A stretch of 64,000 nucleotides of DNA from Agelaius tricolor (taxonomy: Eukaryota; Chordata; Aves; Passeriformes; Icteridae), in NCBI GenBank assembly GCA_023055355.1, contig JALJCS010000051.1, positions 2,294,001 to 2,358,000 on the forward strand, read 5' to 3'. Shown in pieces: positions 25,501-38,945 of this stretch. The notes beneath the pieces were generated by a model that did no database searches, was not told the DNA's origin, and saw only the letters and a program-made list of their open reading frames with translations. Numbering within the stretch: the stretch's first letter is position 1; every line of letters starts with the position of its first letter. The position numbers and the translations under genes are program-made.

Positions 25501-28500
25501 CCGGATTCTCTGGGAGACCAGGTCTACCTCGCCCCAGCAGGACATCAGGTCGTCCCTGCCCTGGCGGGACAACAGGTCTACCCCGGCCCTGGCCAGGACA
25601 ACAGGTCTACCCAGGCTTCGCTGGGACATCAGGTCTACCCCAGCACTGTCCGGGGACAACAGGTCTACCCAGCTCTGTAGGGACATCAGGTCTACCTCAG
25701 CTCAATAGGGGCAACAGGTCTACCCTTGTTCCCTAGGGCTAGCAGATCTCTGTCACAAAGTCCTGGAAAGACAACAGGTCTACCCCGATTCCAGCGGGAC
25801 ACCAGGTCTACCCCGGATTCTCTGTGACACCAGGTCTAGCTCTCTCCCGTGGGACATCAGGTCGTCCTCGCCCTGGCCGGACAACAGGTCTACCGCGGCC
25901 CTGGCCAGGACAACAGGTCGACCCTGGCTTCGCTGGGACATCAGGTCTACCCCAGCTGCGTCCAGGGACAAGAGGTCTACCCAGCTCTGTAGGGACATCA
26001 GGTCTACCCCAGCTCCTGCCAGGGACAACAGGTCTACCCTGCTCTGTAGGGACATCGGGTCTACCCGAGTTCCGGCCAGGGACAAAAGGTCTACCCTGCT
26101 CTGTAGGGACATCAGGTCTACCCCAGCTCCGTCCGGGGACAACAGGTCTACCCAGCTCTGTGGGGACATCAGGTCTACCCCAGCTCCGGCCAGGGACAAC
26201 AGGTCTACCCTGCTCTGTAGGGACAACTGGTCTACCTCAGCTCAATAGGGGCAACAGGTCTACCCTTGTTCCGTAGGGCTAGCAGATCTCTGTCACAAAG
26301 TCCTGGGGAGACAACAGGTCTACCGCGTTTTCAGCTAGACACCAGGTCTACCCCGGCTTCTCAGGGAGACCAGGTCTACCTCGCTCCAGCGGAACATCAG
26401 GTGGTCCTCGCCCTGGCGGGACAACAGGTCTTCCCCGACCCTGGCCAGGGACAACATGTCTACCCTGGCTTCGCTGGGACATCAGGTCTACCCCAGCTCC
26501 GTCCGGAGACAACAGGTCTACCCCGGCCCTGGGCAGGACAACAGGTCTACCCACGCTTCACTGGGACATCAGGTCTACCCGAGCTCCGGCCAGGGACAAC
26601 AGGTCTACCCTGCTCTGTAGGGAGATCAGGTCTTCCCCAGCTCCGTCCGGGGACAACAGGTCTACCCAGCTCTGTAGGGACAACTGGTCTACCTCAACTC
26701 AATAGGGGCAACAGGTCTACCCTTATATCGTAGGGCTAGCAGATCTCTGTCACAAAGTCCTGGGGAGACAACAGGTCTACCCCGATTCCAGCGGGACACC
26801 AGGTCTACCCCGGCTTCTCTGGGAGACCAGGTCTACCTCGCCCCAGCGGGACATCAGGTCGTCCCTGCCCTGGCGGGACAACAGGTCTACCCCGGCCCTG
26901 GCCAGGACAACAGGTCTACCCAGGCTTCGCTGGGACATCAGGTCAACCCCAGCACTGTCCGGGGACAACAGGTCTACCCAGCTCTGTAGGGACATCAGGT
27001 CTACCCCAGCTCCGGCCAGGGACAACAGGTCTACCCAGCTCTGTAGGGACATCAGGTCTACCCCAGCTCCAGCCAGGGACAACAGGTCTACCCAGCTCTG
27101 TAGGGACATCAGGTCTACCTCAGCTCAATAGGGGCAACAGGTCTACCCTTGTTCCGTAGGGCTAGCAGATCTCTGTCACAAAGTCCTGGAAAGACAACAG
27201 GTCTACCCCGATTCCAGCGGGACTTCAGGTCTACCCCGGCTTCTCTGGGAGACCAGGTCTACCTCGCCCCAGCGGGACATCAGGTCGTCCCTGCCCTGGC
27301 GGGACAACAGGTCTACCCCGGCCCTGGCCAGGACAACAGGTCTACCCAGGCTTCGCTGGGACATCAGGTCTACCCCAGCACTGTCCGGGGACAACAGGTC
27401 TACCCAGCTCTGTAGGGACATCAGATCTACCTCAGCTCAATAGGGGCAACAGGTCTACCCTTGTTCCGTAGGGCTAGCAGATCTCTGTCACAAAGTCCTG
27501 GAAAGACAACAGGTCTACCCCGATTCCAGCGGGACACCAGGTCTACCCCGGATTCTCTGTGACACCAGGTCTAGCTCTCTCCCGTGGGACATCAGGTCGT
27601 CCGCGCCCTGGCCGGACAACAGTTCTACCGCGGCCCTGGCCAGGACAACAGGTCGACCCTGGCTTCGCTGGGACATCAGGTCTACCCCAGCTGCGTCCAG
27701 GGACAAGAGGTCTACCCAGCTCTGTAGGGACATCAGGTCTACCCCAGCTCCGGCCAGGGACAACAGGTCTACCCTGCTCTGTAGGGACATCGGGTCTACC
27801 CGAGTTCCGGCCAGGGACAAAAGGTCTACCCTGCTCTGTAGGGACATCAGGTCTACCCCAGCTCCGTCCGGGGACAACAGGTCTACCCAGCTCTGTGGGG
27901 ACATCAGGTCTACCCCAGCTCCGTCCGGGGACAACAGGTCTACCCTGCTCTGTAGGGACAACTGGTCTACCTCAACTCAATAGGGGCAACAGGTCTACCC
28001 TTGTTCCGTAGGGCTAGCAGATCTCTGTCACAAAGTCCTGGGAACACAACAGGTCTACCCCGATTCCAGCGGGACACCAGGTCTACCCCGGATTCTCTGT
28101 GACACCAGGTCTAGCTCTCTCCCGTGGGACATCAGGTCGTCCTCGCCCTGGCCGGACAACAGGTCTACCCCGGCCCTGGCCAGGACAACAGGTCGACCCT
28201 GGCTTCGCTGGGACATCAGGTCTACCCCAGCTGCGTCCAGGGACAAGAGGTCTACCCAGCTCTGTAGGGACATCAGGTCTACCCCAGCTCCGTCCGGGGA
28301 CAACAGGTCTACCCAGCTCTGTAGGGACAACTGGTCTACCTCAGCTCAATAGGGGCAACAGGTCTACCCTTGTTCCGTAGGGCTAGCAGATCTCTGCCAC
28401 AAAGTCCTGGGGAGACAACAGGTCTACCGCGTTTTCATCTGGACACCAGGTCAACCCGGCTTCTCAGGGAGACCAGGTCTACCTCGCTCCAGCGGAACAT

Positions 28501-28954
28501 CAGGTCGTCCTCGCCCTGGCGGGACAACAGGTCTTCCACGACCCTGGCCAGGGACAACAGGTCTACCCGGGCTTCGCTGGGACATCAGGTCTACCCCAGC
28601 TCCGTCCGGAGACAACAGGTCTACCCCGGCCCTGGGCAGGACAACAGGTCTACCCTGGCTTCACTGGGACATCAGGTCTACCCGAGCTCCGGCCAGGGAC
28701 AACAGGTCTACCCAGCTCTGTAGGGACATCAGGTCTACCCGAGCTCCGTCCGGGGACAACAAGTCTACCCAGCTCTGTAGGGACATCTGGTCTACCCCAG
28801 CTCCGGCCAGGGACAACAGGTCTACCCAGCTCTGTAGGGACATCAGGTCTACCCCAGCTCCGGCCAGGGACAACAGGTCTACCCTGCTCTGTAGGGACAA
28901 CTGGTCTACCTCAGCTCAATAGGGGCAACAGGTCTACCCTTGTTCCGTAGGGCT
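22556..28954. repeat. M-type super-unit M2 (6,399 bp)
   Basis: Fifteen blocks: 457, 369, 369, 369, 457, 369, 483, 312, 540, 457, 426, 312, 540, 369, 570. Anchors 22556, 23013, 23382, 23751, 24120, 24577, 24946, 25429, 25741, 26281, 26738, 27164, 27476, 28016, 28385. Offset from M1 is 6,825 up to the block at 25429 and 6,399 after it. That 312-bp block combines the head of M1's 18604 block (gattctctgggagacc, cagcaggacatc) with the tail of the 14879 block (ttccctagg), so it is a junction. Confidence 0.88.
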
Positions 28955-31900
28955 AGCAGATCTCTGTCACAAAGTCCTGGGGAGACAACAGGTCTACCCC
29001 GATTCCAGCGGGACACCAGGTCTACCCCGGATTCTCTGTGACACCAGGTCTAGCTCTCTCCCGTGGGACATCAGGTCGTCCTCGCCCTGGCCGGACAACA
29101 GGTCTACCCCGGCCCTGGCCAGGACAACAGGTCGACCCTGGCTTCGCTGGGACATCAGGTCTACCCCAGCTGCGTCCAGGGACAAGAGGTCTACCCAGCT
29201 CTGTAGGGACATCAGGTCTACCCCAGCTCCGTCCGGGGACAACAGGTCTACCCAGCTCTGTAGGGACAACTGGTCTACCTCAGCTCAATAGGGGCAACAG
29301 GTCTACCCTTGTTCCGTAGGGCTAGCAGATCGCTGCCACAAAGTCCTGGGGAGACAACAGGTCTACCGCGTTTTCATCTGGACACCAGGTCTACCCCGGC
29401 TTCTCAGGGAGACCAGGTCTACCTCGCTCCAGCGGAACATCAGGTCGTCCTCGCCCTGGCGGGACAACAGGTCTTCCCCGACCCTGGCCAGGGACAACAG
29501 GTCTACCCGGGCTTCGCTGGGACATCAGGTCTACCCCAGCTCCGTCCGGAGACAACAGGTCTACCCCGGCCCTGGGCAGGACAACAGGTCTACCCTGCCT
29601 TCACTGGGACATCAGGTCTACCCCAGCTGCGTCCAGGGACAAGAGGTCTACCCAGCTCTGTAGGGACATCAGGTCTACCCCAGCTCCGGCCAGGGACAAC
29701 AGGTCTACCCTGCTCTGTAGGGACATCGGGTCTACCCGAGTTCGGGCCAGGGACAAAAGGTCTACCCTGCTCTGTAGGGACATCAGGTCTACCCCAGCTC
29801 CGTCCGGGGACAACAGGTCTACCCAGCTCTGTGGGGACATCAGGTCTACCCCAGCTCCGGCCAGGGACAACAGGTCTACCCTGCTCTGTAGGGACAACTG
29901 GTCTACCTCAGCTCAATAGGGGCAACAGGTCTACCCTTGTTCCGTAGGGCTAGCAGATCTCTGTCACAAAGTCCTGGAAAGACAACAGGTCTACCCCGAT
30001 TCCAGCGGGACACCAGGTCTACCCCGGATTCTCTGTGACACCAGGTCTACCTCGCTCCAGCGGAACATCAGGTGGTCCTCGCCCTGGCGGGACAACAGGT
30101 CTTCCCCGACCCTGGCCAGGGACAACATGTCTACCCTGGCTTCGCTGGGACATCAGGTCTACCCCAGCTCCGTCCGGAGACAACAGGTCTACCCCGGCCC
30201 TGGCCAGGACAACAGGTCTACCCACGCTTCACTGGGACATCAGGTCTACCCGAGCTCCGGCCAGGGACAACAGGTCTGCCCTGCTCTGTAGGGAGATCAG
30301 GTCTTCCCCAGCTCCAGCCAGGGACAACAGGTCTACCCAGCTCTGTAGGGACATCAGGTCTACCTCAGCTCAATAGGGGCAACAGGTCTACCCTTGTTCC
30401 GTAGGGCTAGCAGATCTCTGTCACAAAGTCCTGGAAAGACAACAGGTCTACCCCGATTCCAGCGGGACTTCAGGTCTACCCCGGCTTCTCTGGGAGACCA
30501 GGTCTACCTCGCCCCAGCGGGACATCAGGTCGTCCCTGCCCTGGCGGGACAACAGGTCTACCCCGGCCCTGGCCAGGACAACAGGTCTACCCAGGCTTCG
30601 CTGGGACATCAGGTCTACCCCAGCACTGTCCGGGGACAACAGGTCTACCCAGCTCTGTAGGGACATCAGATCTACCTCAGCTCAATAGGGGCAACAGGTC
30701 TACCCTTGTTCCGTAGGGCTAGCAGATCTCTGTCACAAAGTCCTGGAAAGACAACAGGTCTACCCCGATTCCAGCGGGACACCAGGTCTACCCCGGATTC
30801 TCTGTGACACCAGGTCTAGCTCTCTCCCGTGGGACATCAGGTCGTCCTCGCCCTGGCCGGACAACAGGTCTACCGCGGCCCTGGCCAGGACAACAGGTCG
30901 ACCCTGGCTTCGCTGGGACATCAGGTCTACCCCAGCTGCGTCCAGGGACAAGAGGTCTACCCAGCTCTGTAGGGACATCAGGTCTACCCCAGCTCCGGCC
31001 AGGGACAACAGGTCTACCCTGCTCTGTAGGGACATCGGGTCTACCCGAGTTCCGGCCAGGGACAAAAGGTCTACCCTGCTCTGTAGGGACATCAGGTCTA
31101 CCCCAGCTCCGTCCGGGGACAACAGGTCTACCCAGCTCTGTGGGGACATCAGGTCTACCCCAGCTCCGTCCGGGGACAACAGGTCTACCCTGCTCTGTAG
31201 GGACAACTGGTCTACCTCAACTCAATAGGGGTAACAGGTCTACCCTTGTTCCGTAGGGCTAGCAGATCTCTGTCACAAAGTCCTGGGGAGACAACAGGTC
31301 TACCCCGATTCCAGCGGGACACCAGGTCTACCCCGGATTCTCTGTGACACCAGGTCTAGCTCTCTCCCGTGGGACATCAGGTCGTCCTCGCCCTGGCCGG
31401 ACAACAGGTCTACCGCGGCCCTGGCCAGGACAACAGGTCGACCCTGGCTTCGCTGGGACATCAGGTCTACCCCAGCTGCGTCCAGGGACAAGAGGTCTAC
31501 CCAGCTCTGTAGGGACATCAGGTCTACCCCAGCTCCGTCCGGAGACAACAGGTCTACCCCGGCCCTGGGCAGGACAACAGGTCTACCCTGGCTTCACTGG
31601 GACATCAGGTCTACCCGAGCTCCGGCCAGGGACAACAGGTCTACCCAGCTCTGTAGGGACATCAGGTCTACCCGAGCTCCGTCCGGGGACAACAAGTCTA
31701 CCCAGCTCTGTAGGGACATCTGGTCTACCCCAGCTCCGGCCAGGGACAACAGGTCTACCCAGCTCTGTAGGGACATCAGGTCTACCCCAGCTCCGGCCAG
31801 GGACAACAGGTCTACCCTGCTCTGTAGGGACAACTGGTCTACCTCAGCTCAATAGGGGCAACAGGTCTACCCTTGTTCCGTAGGGCTAGCAGATCTCTGT

Positions 31901-34900
31901 CACAAAGTCCTGGGAACACAACAGGTCTACCCCGATTCCAGCGGGACACCAGGTCTACCCCGGATTCTCTGTGACACCAGGTCTAGCTCTCTCCCGTGGG
32001 ACATCAGGTCGTCCTCGCCCTGGCCGGACAACAGGTCTACCGCGGCCCTGGCCAGGACAACAGGTCGACCCTGGCTTCGCTGGGACATCAGGTCTACCCC
32101 AGCTGCGTCCAGGGACAAGAGGTCTACCCAGCTCTGTAGGGACATCAGGTCTACCCCAGCTCCGTCCGGGGACAACAGGTCTACCCAGCTCTGTAGGGAC
32201 AACTGGTCTACCTCAGCTCAATAGGGGCAACAGGTCTACCCTTGTTCCGTAGGGCTAGCAGATCGCTGCCACAAAGTCCTGGGGAGACAACAGGTCTACC
32301 GCGTTTTCATCTGGACACCAGGTCTACCCCGGCTTCTCAGGGAGACCAGGTCTACCTCGCTCCAGCGGAACATCAGGTCGTCCTCGCCCTGGCGGGACAA
32401 CAGGTCTTCCCCGACCCTGGCCAGGGACAACAGGTCTACCCTGGCTTCACTGGGACATCAGGTCTACCCCAGCTGCGTCCAGGGACAAGAGGTCTACCCA
32501 GCTCTGTAGGGACATCAGGTCTACCCCAGCTCCGGCCAGGGACAACAGGTCTACCCTGCTCTGTAGGGACATCGGGTCTACCCGAGTTCCGGCCAGGGAC
32601 AAAAGGTCTACCCTGCTCTGTAGGGACATCAGGTCTACCCCAGCTCCGTCCGGGGACAACAGGTCTACCCAGCTCTGTGGGGACATCAGGTCTACCCCAG
32701 CTCCGGCCAGGGACAACAGGTCTACCCTGCTCTGTAGGGACAACTGGTCTACCTCAGCTCAATAGGGGCAACAGGTCTACCCTTGTTCCGTAGGGCTAGC
32801 AGATCTCTGTCACAAAGTCCTGGGAACACAACAGGTCTACCCCGATTCCAGCGGGACACCAGGTCTACCCCGGATTCTCTGTGACACCAGGTCTAGCTCT
32901 CTCCCGTGGGACATCAGGTCGTCCTCGCCCTGGCGGGACAACAGGTCTTCCCCGACCCTGGCCAGGGACAACATGTCTACCCTGGCTTCGCTGGGACATC
33001 AGGTCTACCCCAGCTCCGTCCGGAGACAACAGGTCTACCCCGGCCCTGGGCAGGACAACAGGTCTACCCACGCTTCACTGGGACATCAGGTCTACCCGAG
33101 CTCCGGCCAGGGACAACAGGTCTACCCTGCTCTGTAGGGAGATCAGGTCTTCCCCAGCTCCGTCCGGGGACAACAGGTCTACCCAGCTCTGTAGGGACAA
33201 CTGGTCTACCTCAACTCAATAGGGGCAACAGGTCTACCCTTATATCGTAGGGCTAGCAGATCTCTGTCACAAAGTCCTGGGGAGACAACAGGTCTACCCC
33301 GATTCCAGCGGGACACCAGGTCTACCCCGGCTTCTCTGGGAGACCAGGTCTACCTCGCCCCAGCGGGACATCAGGTCGTCCCTGCCCTGGCGGGACAACA
33401 GGTCTACCCCGGCCCTGGCCAGGACAACAGGTCTACCCAGGCTTCGCTGGGACATCAGGTCTACCCCAGCACTGTCCGGGGACAACAGGTCTACCCAGCT
33501 CTGTAGGGACATCAGGTCTACCTCAGCTCAATAGGGGCAACAGGTCTACCCTTGTTCCGTAGGGCTAGCAGATCTCTGTCACAAAGTCCTGGAAAGACAA
33601 CAGGTCTACCCCGATTCCAGCGGGACACCAGGTCTACCCCGGATTCTCTGTGACACCAGGTCTAGCTCTCTCCCGTGGGACATCAGGTCGTCCTCGCCCT
33701 GGCCGGACAACAGGTCTACCGCGGCCCTGGCCAGGACAACAGGTCGACCCTGGCTTCGCTGGGACATCAGGTCTACCCCAGCTGCGTCCAGGGACAAGAG
33801 GTCTACCCAGCTCTGTAGGGACATCAGGTCTACCCCAGCTCCGGCCAGGGACAACAGGTCTACCCTGCTCTGTAGGGACATCAGGTCTACCCCAGCTCCG
33901 TCCGGGGACAACAGGTCTACCCAGCTCTGTGGGGACATCAGGTCTACCCCAGCTCCGTCCGGGGACAACAGGTCTACCCTGCTCTGTAGGGACAACTGGT
34001 CTACCTCAACTCAATAGGGGCAACAGGTCTACCCTTGTTCCGTAGGGCTAGCAGATCTCTGTCACAAAGTCCTGGAAAGACAACAGGTCTACCCCGATTC
34101 CAGCGGGACACCAGGTCTACCCCGGATTCTCTGTGACACCAGGTCTAGCTCTCTCCCGTGGGACATCAGGTCGTCCTCGCCCTGGCCGGACAACAGGTCT
34201 ACCGCGGCCCTGGCCAGGACAACAGGTCGACCCTGGCTTCGCTGGGACATCAGGTCTACCCCAGCTGCGTCCAGGGACAAGAGGTCTACCCAGCTCTGTA
34301 GGGACATCAGGTCTACCCCAGCTCCGGCCAGGGACAACAGGTCTACCCTGCTCTGTAGGGACATCAGGTCTACCCCAGCTCCGTCCGGGGACAACAGGTC
34401 TACCCAGCTCTGTGGGGACATCAGGTCTACCCCAGCTCCGTCCGGGGACAACAGGTCTACCCAGCTCTGTGGGGACATCAGGTCTACCCCAGCTCCGTCC
34501 GGGGACAACAGGTCTACCCTGCTCTGTAGGGACAACTGGTCTACCTCAACTCAATAGGGGCAACAGGTCTACCCTTGTTCCGTAGGGCTAGCAGATCTCT
34601 GTCACAAAGTCCTGGGAACACAACAGGTCTACCCCGATTCCAGCGGGACACCAGGTCTACCCCGGATTCTCTGTGACACCAGGTCTAGCTCTCTCCCGTG
34701 GGACATCAGGTCGTCCTCGCCCTGGCCGGACAACAGGTCTACCCCGGCCCTGGCCAGGACAACAGGTCGACCCTGGCTTCGCTGGGACATCAGGTCTACC
34801 CCAGCTGCGTCCAGGGACAAGAGGTCTACCCAGCTCTGTAGGGACATCAGGTCTACCCCAGCTCCGTCCGGGGACAACAGGTCTACCCAGCTCTGTAGGG

Positions 34901-35528
34901 ACAACTGGTCTACCTCAGCTCAATAGGGGCAACAGGTCTACCCTTGTTCCGTAGGGCTAGCAGATCTCTGCCACAAAGTCCTGGGGAGACAACAGGTCTA
35001 CCGCGTTTTCATCTGGACACCAGGTCAACCCGGCTTCTCAGGGAGACCAGGTCTACCTCGCTCCAGCGGAACATCAGGTCGTCCTCGCCCTGGCGGGACA
35101 ACAGGTCTTCCACGACCCTGGCCAGGGACAACAGGTCTACCCGGGCTTCGCTGGGACATCAGGTCTACCCCAGCTCCGTCCGGAGACAACAGGTCTACCC
35201 CGGCCCTGGGCAGGACAACAGGTCTACCCTGGCTTCACTGGGACATCAGGTCTACCCGAGCTCCGGCCAGGGACAACAGGTCTACCCAGCTCTGTAGGGA
35301 CATCAGGTCTACCCGAGCTCCGTCCGGGGACAACAAGTCTACCCAGCTCTGTAGGGACATCTGGTCTACCCCAGCTCCGGCCAGGGACAACAGGTCTACC
35401 CAGCTCTGTAGGGACATCAGGTCTACCCCAGCTCCGGCCAGGGACAACAGGTCTACCCTGCTCTGTAGGGACAACTGGTCTACCTCAGCTCAATAGGGGC
35501 AACAGGTCTACCCTTGTTCCGTAGGGCT
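28955..35528. repeat. M-type super-unit M3 (6,574 bp)
   Basis: Fourteen blocks: 369, 628, 457, 312, 540, 627, 369, 541, 457, 312, 483, 540, 369, 570. Anchors 28955, 29324, 29952, 30409, 30721, 31261, 31888, 32257, 32798, 33255, 33567, 34050, 34590, 34959. It opens with a 369-bp block that copies M2's 28016 block 939 bp earlier, followed by a 628-bp block with the agatcgctgcc anchor. The adjacent 627 and 369 blocks (31261, 31888) are the two that are fused in M4. Confidence 0.88.
32798..33254. repeat. Chimeric 457-bp block: tctagctctctcccgtggg head with long-series body
   Basis: Other 457-bp blocks in this position (for example 29952) switch to tctacctcgctccagcgg right after the second monomer; this one keeps tctagctctctcccgtggg and switches later, at ctggcgggacaacaggtctt. 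The same form is at 38946-39402. Two different switch points between the same two head classes suggest independent exchange or conversion. Confidence 0.72.
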
Positions 35529-37834
35529 AGCAGATCTCTGTCACAAAGTCCTGGGGAGACAACAGGTCTACCCCGATTCCAGCGGGACACCAGGTCTACC
35601 CCGGATTCTCTGTGACACCAGGTCTAGCTCTCTCCCGTGGGACATCAGGTCGTCCTCGCCCTGGCCGGACAACAGGTCTACCCCGGCCCTGGCCAGGACA
35701 ACAGGTCGACCCTGGCTTCGCTGGGACATCAGGTCTACCCCAGCTGCGTCCAGGGACAAGAGGTCTACCCAGCTCTGTAGGGACATCAGGTCTACCCCAG
35801 CTCCGTCCGGGGACAACAGGTCTACCCAGCTCTGTAGGGACAACTGGTCTACCTCAGCTCAATAGGGGCAACAGGTCTACCCTTGTTCCGTAGGGCTAGC
35901 AGATCGCTGCCACAAAGTCCTGGGGAGACAACAGGTCTACCGCGTTTTCATCTGGACACCAGGTCTACCCCGGCTTCTCAGGGAGACCAGGTCTACCTCG
36001 CTCCAGCGGAACATCAGGTCGTCCTCGCCCTGGCGGGACAACAGGTCTTCCCCGACCCTGGCCAGGGACAACAGGTCTACCCGGGCTTCGCTGGGACATC
36101 AGGTCTACCCCAGCTCCGTCCGGAGACAACAGGTCTACCCCGGCCCTGGGCAGGACAACAGGTCTACCCTGCCTTCACTGGGACATCAGGTCTACCCCAG
36201 CTGCGTCCAGGGACAAGAGGTCTACCCAGCTCTGTAGGGACATCAGGTCTACCCCAGCTCCGGCCAGGGACAACAGGTCTACCCTGCTCTGTAGGGACAT
36301 CGGGTCTACCCGAGTTCGGGCCAGGGACAAAAGGTCTACCCTGCTCTGTAGGGACATCAGGTCTACCCCAGCTCCGTCCGGGGACAACAGGTCTACCCAG
36401 CTCTGTGGGGACATCAGGTCTACCCCAGCTCCGGCCAGGGACAACAGGTCTACCCTGCTCTGTAGGGACAACTGGTCTACCTCAGCTCAATAGGGGCAAC
36501 AGGTCTACCCTTGTTCCGTAGGGCTAGCAGATCTCTGTCACAAAGTCCTGGAAAGACAACAGGTCTACCCCGATTCCAGCGGGACACCAGGTCTACCCCG
36601 GATTCTCTGTGACACCAGGTCTACCTCGCTCCAGCGGAACATCAGGTGGTCCTCGCCCTGGCGGGACAACAGGTCTTCCCCGACCCTGGCCAGGGACAAC
36701 ATGTCTACCCTGGCTTCGCTGGGACATCAGGTCTACCCCAGCTCCGTCCGGAGACAACAGGTCTACCCCGGCCCTGGGCAGGACAACAGGTCTACCCACG
36801 CTTCACTGGGACATCAGGTCTACCCGAGCTCCGGCCAGGGACAACAGGTCTGCCCTGCTCTGTAGGGAGATCAGGTCTTCCCCAGCTCCAGCCAGGGACA
36901 ACAGGTCTACCCAGCTCTGTAGGGACATCAGGTCTACCTCAGCTCAATAGGGGCAACAGGTCTACCCTTGTTCCGTAGGGCTAGCAGATCTCTGTCACAA
37001 AGTCCTGGAAAGACAACAGGTCTACCCCGATTCCAGCGGGACTTCAGGTCTACCCCGGCTTCTCTGGGAGACCAGGTCTACCTCGCCCCAGCGGGACATC
37101 AGGTCGTCCCTGCCCTGGCGGGACAACAGGTCTACCCCGGCCCTGGCCAGGACAACAGGTCTACCCAGGCTTCGCTGGGACATCAGGTCTACCCCAGCAC
37201 TGTCCGGGGACAACAGGTCTACCCAGCTCTGTAGGGACATCAGATCTACCTCAGCTCAATAGGGGCAACAGGTCTACCCTTGTTCCGTAGGGCTAGCAGA
37301 TCTCTGTCACAAAGTCCTGGAAAGACAACAGGTCTACCCCGATTCCAGCGGGACACCAGGTCTACCCCGGATTCTCTGTGACACCAGGTCTAGCTCTCTC
37401 CCGTGGGACATCAGGTCGTCCTCGCCCTGGCCGGACAACAGGTCTACCGCGGCCCTGGCCAGGACAACAGGTCGACCCTGGCTTCGCTGGGACATCAGGT
37501 CTACCCCAGCTGCGTCCAGGGACAAGAGGTCTACCCAGCTCTGTAGGGACATCAGGTCTACCCCAGCTCCGGCCAGGGACAACAGGTCTACCCTGCTCTG
37601 TAGGGACATCGGGTCTACCCGAGTTCCGGCCAGGGACAAAAGGTCTACCCTGCTCTGTAGGGACATCAGGTCTACCCCAGCTCCGTCCGGGGACAACAGG
37701 TCTACCCAGCTCTGTGGGGACATCAGGTCTACCCCAGCTCCGTCCGGGGACAACAGGTCTACCCTGCTCTGTAGGGACAACTGGTCTACCTCAACTCAAT
37801 AGGGGTAACAGGTCTACCCTTGTTCCGTAGGGCT

Positions 37835-38404
37835 AGCAGATCTCTGTCACAAAGTCCTGGGGAGACAACAGGTCTACCCCGATTCCAGCGGGACACCAGG
37901 TCTACCCCGGATTCTCTGTGACACCAGGTCTAGCTCTCTCCCGTGGGACATCAGGTTGTCCTCGCCCTGGCCGGACAACAGGTCTACCGCGGCCCTGGCC
38001 AGGACAACAGGTCGACCCTGGCTTCGCTGGGACATCAGGTCTACCCCAGCTGCGTCCAGGGACAAGAGGTCTACCCAGCTCTGTAGGGACATCAGGTCTA
38101 CCCCAGCTCCGTCCGGAGACAACAGGTCTACCCCGGCCCTGGGCAGGACAACAGGTCTACCCTGGCTTCACTGGGACATCAGGTCTACCCGAGCTCCGGC
38201 CAGGGACAACAGGTCTACCCAGCTCTGTAGGGACATCAGGTCTACCCCAGCTGCGTCCAGGGACAAGAGGTCTACCCAGCTCTGTAGGGACATCAGGTCT
38301 ACCCCAGCTCCGTCCGGGGACAACAGGTCTACCCAGCTCTGTAGGGACAACTGGTCTACCTCAGCTCAATAGGGGCAACAGGTCTACCCTTGTTCCGTAG
38401 GGCT
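37835..38404. repeat. Fused 570-bp block (426-bp deletion junction)
   Basis: The first part matches M3's 31261 block and the last part M3's 31888 block. The join lies in gggacatcaggtctaccc at 38230-38247, a segment present at 31656 and 32082 in M3, 426 bp apart. Upstream the M3-M4 offset is 6,574, downstream 6,148. An in-register deletion between homologous monomers explains it. Confidence 0.83.
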
Positions 38405-38945
38405 AGCAGATCGCTGCCACAAAGTCCTGGGGAGACAACAGGTCTACCGCGTTTTCATCTGGACACCAGGTCTACCCCGGCTTCTCAGGGAGACCAGGTC
38501 TACCTCGCTCCAGCGGAACATCAGGTCGTCCTCGCCCTGGCGGGACAACAGGTCTTCCCCGACCCTGGCCAGGGACAACAGGTCTACCCTGGCTTCACTG
38601 GGACATCAGGTCTACCCCAGCTGCGTCCAGGGACAAGAGGTCTACCCAGCTCTGTAGGGACATCAGGTCTACCCCAGCTCCGGCCAGGGACAACAGGTCT
38701 ACCCTGCTCTGTAGGGACATCGGGTCTACCCGAGTTCCGGCCAGGGACAAAAGGTCTACCCTGCTCTGTAGGGACATCAGGTCTACCCCAGCTCCGTCCG
38801 GGGACAACAGGTCTACCCAGCTCTGTGGGGACATCAGGTCTACCCCAGCTCCGGCCAGGGACAACAGGTCTACCCTGCTCTGTAGGGACAACTGGTCTAC
38901 CTCAGCTCAATAGGGGCAAGAGGTCTACCCTTGTTCCGTAGGGCT

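Noticed and set aside
29309..29947. Longest forward frames (212 codons; also 35883-36521, 42602-43240, 47582-48220) as a mucin-like or low-complexity protein
   Set aside because: TTG start within the block tail, stop in the next tail, and the same sequence is open in four frames. The 19-codon dimer explains it.
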